NCBI GenBank assembly: GCA_018396975.1
Contig: JAGTQA010000074.1
Coordinates: forward strand, 1-37,086
Length of the DNA stretch: 37,086 nt
Source: Candidatus Bathyarchaeota archaeon
GTDB lineage: Archaea > Thermoproteota > Bathyarchaeia > Bathyarchaeales > DTEX01
Reading direction: 5' to 3'
This document shows positions 33,802-37,086 of this stretch, in pieces. The notes under the pieces were generated by a model. The model was not told where the DNA came from, ran no database searches, and saw nothing but the letters and a program-made list of their open reading frames with translations. The first letter of the stretch is position 1, and each line of letters begins with the position of its first letter. The position numbers and the translations under genes are program-made.

Positions 33802-34851
33802 TTGGAAAAAGTGATTAGGGAGAAAAGGAGCACCCCATTTTTTAAGAGGAAGCTCGAGCCAATAGAGGTTAAAACTCCAAAGAAGATCTCTGAGCTCCTA
33901 TCTGAGATGGCTAAAACCGGCTTTCAGGGCAGGAAGCTTGGTGAAGTTGTTGATGTTTGGGAGGAGATGCTAAAGGATGATGTGGTAATATTCTTTGGTT
34001 ATGCTGGTTCAATGAGCACTACTGGGCAGTGGAAGATAATTAATTGGCTTATTGAGAGGCGCTTTATAGATGTGATAGTCTCAACCGGAGCGAATATATC
34101 TGAGGATATACTTGAGGCCATGGGCGGGACATATTGGCAGGGCCATCATTTGGTCGATGATTACGCCCTATTCCAGCATAAGATAGATAGGTTCTACGAC
34201 GTTTTCGCCGACGAGTATGAGTATAGGCAAATGGAGAGGTTAATAGCTGATTTCATGAGGAGGGTTGATCCAGGCCGCAAATATTCCTCAGCCGAATTCC
34301 TATATTTGTTCGGACGGGAGCTCTCTCGTCTCGGAATCAAAAGTATTGTTGCAACGGCATATGAGAATAATGTTCCAGTCTTCTGTCCAGCTATAGTTGA
34401 CAGCGGGTATGGAGTTGCATATCTCTTAAATAGGAGATTTGTTGAGGGCTTCGATATAACTATAGATCAAATGAGGGATTTTGAGCAGATGGTTGAGATA
34501 AAGGGGAGGGCTAAGAATACAGGGGTGATTTATATTGGTGGTGGGGTTCCAAAGGACTTCATACAGCTCACTGCGGTCAGCGTAAGTCTAACTGGGATAA
34601 AGAGTGAGGAGGAGTGCGCTCACAAATATGCCATTCAAATAACGACTGATGCGCCCCATTGGGGAGGGCTATCCGGATGCACCTTTGAGGAGGCTGTAAG
34701 CTGGGGTAAGGAATCGAGGGAGGGGAGGAATGTTCAATGCTACTGTGATGCGACGATAGCTCTTCCCCTAGTTGTCCATGCATTGGCTGAGAGGGTTGAG
34801 AGGAGGGTGAACATACCCGATCTCTCATGGGTCTTCAGCAGTGTGGAGTAG
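33802..34851 (+). CDS. Deoxyhypusine synthase-like protein
   Basis: A 349-residue member of the deoxyhypusine synthase (DHS) family, NAD-dependent enzymes moving an aminobutyl group from spermidine. FFGYAGSMSTTG and VSTGANISEDI are the NAD-binding parts, SGYGVAYLLNRR and VIYIGGGVPKDFIQ follow, and EAVSWGKE holds the catalytic Lys (about 303). The His-containing KHHIxNANxxRNG segment of true DHS is replaced by PKDFIQLTAVS, followed by HKYAIQITTDAPHWGGLSGCTFEEAVSWGK. That wording matches the DHS-like group known from bacteria lacking eIF5A, some of which make homospermidine. Its role here, either aIF5A modification or polyamine synthesis, cannot be settled. TTG follows AGGAG; a GTG lies one codon upstream. 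The end overlaps the convergent gene by 17 bases. Confidence 0.82.
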   Translation: MEKVIREKRSTPFFKRKLEPIEVKTPKKISELLSEMAKTGFQGRKLGEVVDVWEEMLKDDVVIFFGYAGSMSTTGQWKIINWLIERRFIDVIVSTGANISEDILEAMGGTYWQGHHLVDDYALFQHKIDRFYDVFADEYEYRQMERLIADFMRRVDPGRKYSSAEFLYLFGRELSRLGIKSIVATAYENNVPVFCPAIVDSGYGVAYLLNRRFVEGFDITIDQMRDFEQMVEIKGRAKNTGVIYIGGGVPKDFIQLTAVSVSLTGIKSEEECAHKYAIQITTDAPHWGGLSGCTFEEAVSWGKESREGRNVQCYCDATIALPLVVHALAERVERRVNIPDLSWVFSSVE

Positions 34852-35302
34852 ACATTGTATCTGCCCGCATCTTACGGAGCAGAGCGGCAAAGGCTCGCCT
34901 ATTTAAGAAAGCTGGCGGATTAGGGTCTTCAATCAAATATTTGTAGACTTTATCTTCATCGAGCCTTATCAGCCTAAGGAATGTTGGCCAGTCAATAACG
35001 GTCTCGGAAGTAAATGTTCCCCCACTTCCCCTCCTAACTAAGAGCACTCTTCCGCGCCTACAGAATCTTGCAGCCCTAGGTGAGACTACAACGGGTCCCG
35101 GCGCCGTTGACTTAGCCCTAAAACCATTTATACATGGAATTTTTGCCCTGGTTAATGCAACAGCGTAGTATATGTCGCTTCTGGAGGGGTGAACTCTCCA
35201 ATACTTTTTTGAGATTATCGCCGAGACTAGGTTCTCAATATCGCGCCTAGAGCATTCGGGATAGACTCTCCTAAAGTGTCTCCTCAATTCCTCGGCGCTC
35301 AA
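34835..35302 (-). CDS. Uncharacterised basic protein
   Basis: A 155-residue soluble protein that I do not recognise. The first ~60 residues look helical (MSAEELRRHFRRVYPECSRR, IENLVSAIISKKYW), the middle has a strand-rich stretch FCRRGRVLLVRRGSGGTFTSET and the C-terminus is helical and basic (RRAFAALLRKMRADTM). The abundant Arg/Lys would fit nucleic-acid binding, but no fold or motif is clear. It starts with TTG near a weak GGGGA, and there is no upstream start in frame. It is convergent with the DHS-like gene with a 17-base overlap. A copy of the dispersed repeat lies 60-100 bases upstream on its strand. Confidence 0.6.
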   Translation of the reverse strand: MSAEELRRHFRRVYPECSRRDIENLVSAIISKKYWRVHPSRSDIYYAVALTRAKIPCINGFRAKSTAPGPVVVSPRAARFCRRGRVLLVRRGSGGTFTSETVIDWPTFLRLIRLDEDKVYKYLIEDPNPPAFLNRRAFAALLRKMRADTMSTPHC

Positions 35303-35363
35303 ACTCGGCTTCCCCTCTTTGGCTAATATTGCATGTGCTGGTTAGTGCCCTCCGAGTATACAT

Positions 35364-35400
35364 GATATCTCCCTATCTTCCCGTATAGCCTCTCCCTCTC
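35364..35400 (-). repeat. Dispersed intergenic repeat, copy B
   Basis: On the minus strand it reads GAGAGGGAGAGGCTATACGG then GAAGATAGGGAGATATC. One minus frame is open across it from about 35475 to 35323, reading ILGEAALTQIQTAWTERER, LYGKIGRYHVYSEGTNQ and a stop, with only a TTG as possible start. It may be the tail of a lost gene. Confidence 0.6.
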
Positions 35401-35483
35401 AGTCCATGCAGTCTGTATCTGGGTTAGCGCCGCCTCTCCCAAAATCTTATTGGAGTGTGATGGATTTAACTGTTAGGGGGCTG

Positions 35484-35999
35484 ATGTCAATGTCCTACTG
35501 TCCAAATTGCGGTGGTAAGGTTGATGAGACGGATGTCTTCTGTAGGAGGTGCGGCTTTAACATGGCCCATCTTAGGGCATCGCTTAACCGGATTGAGGAG
35601 TCGGTTAGGGCGGTTATCATGGAGAGGATCGATGGGATTAAGCGTAGGGATGCTGAGGCTATACGGAAGATTGTTGATGAAGAGTATTATACCAAGTTTG
35701 ATGATTGGCCTCCATTCGAACGCCAGGGGATGGATGGGTTGAGGAGGGAGGCTGAGGCCCTAAAGGTTCTGAAGGAATATAATTATGAGATTAGCGATTT
35801 GAGAATAGATATTCTAGGCGGGGACGTTGCCTTAGCATCCTTCATCATAAGGTATCGTGGTAGAATAAGGAGCCTAGACTTTAACGTGAGGTCTAGGGTG
35901 ACGATGGTTCTGCTTAAGAGGGAGGGTGGCTGGAGACTTGTCCATGAGCATTGGTCTAGGATACCCGAGGGTGGAGGCTGGAGGGGAAGGCTCCTATAG
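35484..35999 (+). CDS. Zinc-ribbon plus NTF2/SnoaL-like protein
   Basis: A 171-residue protein. The N-terminus MSMSYCPNCGGKVDETDVFCRRCG is a classic zinc ribbon with two CxxC pairs. A helix (MAHLRASLNRIEESVRAVIM) leads into a domain from about 50 to 165 with AEAIRKIVDEEYYTKFDDWP, IRYRGRI, DFNVRSRVTMVLLKREGGWRLVHEHWSRIPE. The final R-V-T-x-V-L-x-x-x-x-G-W-R-L-V-H-E-H-W strand pair is typical of NTF2-like/SnoaL-type folds (ketosteroid-isomerase-like), which bind small ligands or proteins. No enzyme activity can be read. Start candidates are ATG 35460 (behind GGAGTG), 35484 and 35490 (behind GGGGG); 35484 puts the ribbon at the N-terminus. Confidence 0.7.
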   Translation: MSMSYCPNCGGKVDETDVFCRRCGFNMAHLRASLNRIEESVRAVIMERIDGIKRRDAEAIRKIVDEEYYTKFDDWPPFERQGMDGLRREAEALKVLKEYNYEISDLRIDILGGDVALASFIIRYRGRIRSLDFNVRSRVTMVLLKREGGWRLVHEHWSRIPEGGGWRGRLL

Positions 36000-36110
36000 T
36001 CGGCGCTAATCTCTCCAATATCATACGACTGCAGCAATAGTATTGAACATTATTGGGAAAGCCTTTTAAGGGGGTCAGTAATATAATGAGGTCTTGTTTG
36101 GTGATTCGAT

Positions 36111-36440
36111 ATGCCAGTTCAGAGATTTAGGATAACTCCAACAAGTAGAGGGGCGCTCTTCAAGGCTAAGAGATGGTTCTACTCAACATTCTACACTAAG
36201 GCTCCGGCGGAAGTTAAAGAGGAGAATAAGAAGGCCTGGACAAGCCTAGCCGCAAAGATCGTGGAGGAAGTTAATGCACGCAATGCATCAGATAAGCCAA
36301 CGAGGCTCACAATAAACTATGAGGTTGGACCGCGCGGCGAGTTTAAACCCATTTCGGCGGTAATAGAGCTCATGGAGATAAAACCCCTAGAAAACTTCAC
36401 AATAAAGATTGCTGAGAAGTCCGAGGCCGGTGGAAAGTAG
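36111..36440 (+). CDS. Small conserved-looking protein of unknown function
   Basis: A 109-residue soluble protein beginning MPVQRFRITPTSRGALFKAK, with a helical centre (APAEVKEENKKAWTSLAAKI, VEEVNARNA) and two strands (TRLTINYEVGPRGEFKPISA, VIELMEIKP). Basic N-terminus and acidic helix, no membrane segment. I do not recognise it. The ATG is seven bases after GGTGA and a TATA-like CTTTTAAG lies at about 36063-36070, so expression is plausible. Confidence 0.7.
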   Translation: MPVQRFRITPTSRGALFKAKRWFYSTFYTKAPAEVKEENKKAWTSLAAKIVEEVNARNASDKPTRLTINYEVGPRGEFKPISAVIELMEIKPLENFTIKIAEKSEAGGK

Positions 36441-36612
36441 CTTTATCCCTAGAATTCAACTCTAGATTATTATGCTAAAAGCACTTAAACCCATATTATC
36501 CCCATTATTTAGTCAATTTGGAATAATTGGGAGAAGTCTCTGTCCTAAAAATTTAAGGGCTGGACGCTAATCAGATAGTGTATGCAGGTGATATCGGAGA
36601 GGGACTAGATAG

Positions 36613-37086
36613 TTGCCTAGGATTGGGGTGCCAATCGGCCATAAAAGATTAGTCCCCTACTTTCTGCACCTAGCGTTATCTATCCTAGTCCAATACGCCC
36701 TCCTAAGGGCTTTTATCTCCGAGGGGCTTGCCACTGCTACATCGCAGATATCCGCAATAGTGCTCCTATACCTAATCCCACTAAACGTCATACTCGTGCT
36801 CCTATTCAGCTGGATTTATCTAATGAGACATCCATCCACAGCATTGCCTAAAACTCTGGCAAAGGGTGGCGGGGTAACCAAATCGCTTATAAGAGCAAGC
36901 CTATCCCAACCAGCCTTCAGAGGGGTCCTAGGCATTACACTTCTCTTTGGCTTTCTATCATTAACAATATTTGCGCTCTTCTCTCCCCAATCCTTCTTCC
37001 GTCTCTCCTTAAGCCTTTACTGGAGTAGTGGGCTATTCAGGGACCTAATTAAATCATCCTATCGGCTCAATAAGTTTATGGCTGAC
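36613..37086 (+). CDS. Multi-spanning membrane protein, N-terminal part, cut by window edge
   Basis: An open frame begins at TTG 36613, directly after a TAG, and runs to the window end (158 codons). It reads MPRIGVPIGHKRLVPYFLHL, then hydrophobic stretches HLALSILVQYALLRAF, ISAIVLLYLIPLNVILVLLF and VLGITLLFGFLSLTIFALFS, suggesting at least three membrane helices separated by short basic loops (RHPSTALPKTLAK). GGAG lies 13 bases upstream; GTG 36628 is an alternative. No family recognised from this portion. Confidence 0.6.
   Translation, partial: MPRIGVPIGHKRLVPYFLHLALSILVQYALLRAFISEGLATATSQISAIVLLYLIPLNVILVLLFSWIYLMRHPSTALPKTLAKGGGVTKSLIRASLSQPAFRGVLGITLLFGFLSLTIFALFSPQSFFRLSLSLYWSSGLFRDLIKSSYRLNKFMAD

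Noticed and set aside
34577-34828. 83-residue minus-strand open frame near the end of the DHS-like gene
   Set aside because: It is antisense to the conserved PHWGGLSGCTFEEAVSWGK region, so it is a shadow.
1-37086. CRISPR arrays, insertion sequences, integrase or prophage
   Set aside because: No regularly spaced repeats, no transposase or integrase coding sequence and no attachment-site duplication next to the tRNA genes was seen.

Overview
This window is archaeal chromosomal DNA. The supporting genes are an initiator tRNA-Met with an A1:U72 pair, ribosomal protein S3Ae (eS1), Alba, Sec61-beta, an RPA-type single-strand binding protein, DUF2070, DUF131 and DUF2095 families, a TrmB regulator and an archaeosortase. 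Promoters are AT-rich TATA boxes and ribosome binding sites are GGTG/GGAGG-like; TTG and GTG starts are common. The gene mix suggests a deep TACK or Bathyarchaeia-like lineage, but no single gene here fixes the phylum. Almost all of it is dense, ordinary core-genome coding sequence; there is no CRISPR array, no intact transposase and no prophage.

Layout. 1-273: 5' part of a secreted beta-helix protein (minus). 392-580: remnants of a broken small gene and a dispersed repeat. 629-4142 (minus): a long-form PurM, then a sugar module of FGGY kinase plus class II aldolase. 4317-4619: initiator tRNA-Met and tRNA-Lys. 4642-6180: TPR-like protein and two tandem DUF131 membrane proteins. 6299-7478: RPA-like protein and Alba. 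7560-11323 (minus): DUF2070, Sec61-beta, CTP synthase. 11476-14802: phosphofructokinase of the PPi type, PfkB sugar kinase and seryl-tRNA synthetase. 14925-16679: S3Ae, nucleotidyltransferase, DUF2095. 16778-20543: a ribophorin I (Ost1)-like membrane protein, a TrmB regulator behind a strong palindrome, and an archaeosortase. 20661-24753: an HDAC-family amidohydrolase and an asparagine-synthetase-like protein (minus), divergent from PurB. 25066-32628: a compact seven-gene branched-chain amino acid operon, ilvB-ilvN-ilvC-leuC-leuD-leuB-leuA (ilvD is not here). 32721-37086: an AIR-synthase-like protein, a deoxyhypusine-synthase-like protein, several uncharacterised proteins and the start of a membrane protein cut by the window edge.

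How it works together. The ilv/leu operon turns pyruvate into 2-oxoisocaproate except for the dihydroxyacid dehydratase step. PurM and PurB serve purine synthesis and PyrG makes CTP. The phosphofructokinase and sugar kinases feed glycolysis. Sec61-beta, the ribophorin I-like protein and the archaeosortase all concern secreted or surface protein handling, although they are not in one operon.

Most worth a second look: the ribophorin I-like protein with an added cytoplasmic coiled coil; the palindrome in front of trmB; a 26-40 bp repeat present four times in intergenic DNA that in each copy can be read as an IGRY-containing peptide; an asparagine-synthetase-like enzyme with a degenerate glutaminase site translationally close to an HDAC-family hydrolase; and a DHS-like enzyme of the type lacking the usual substrate-binding segment.
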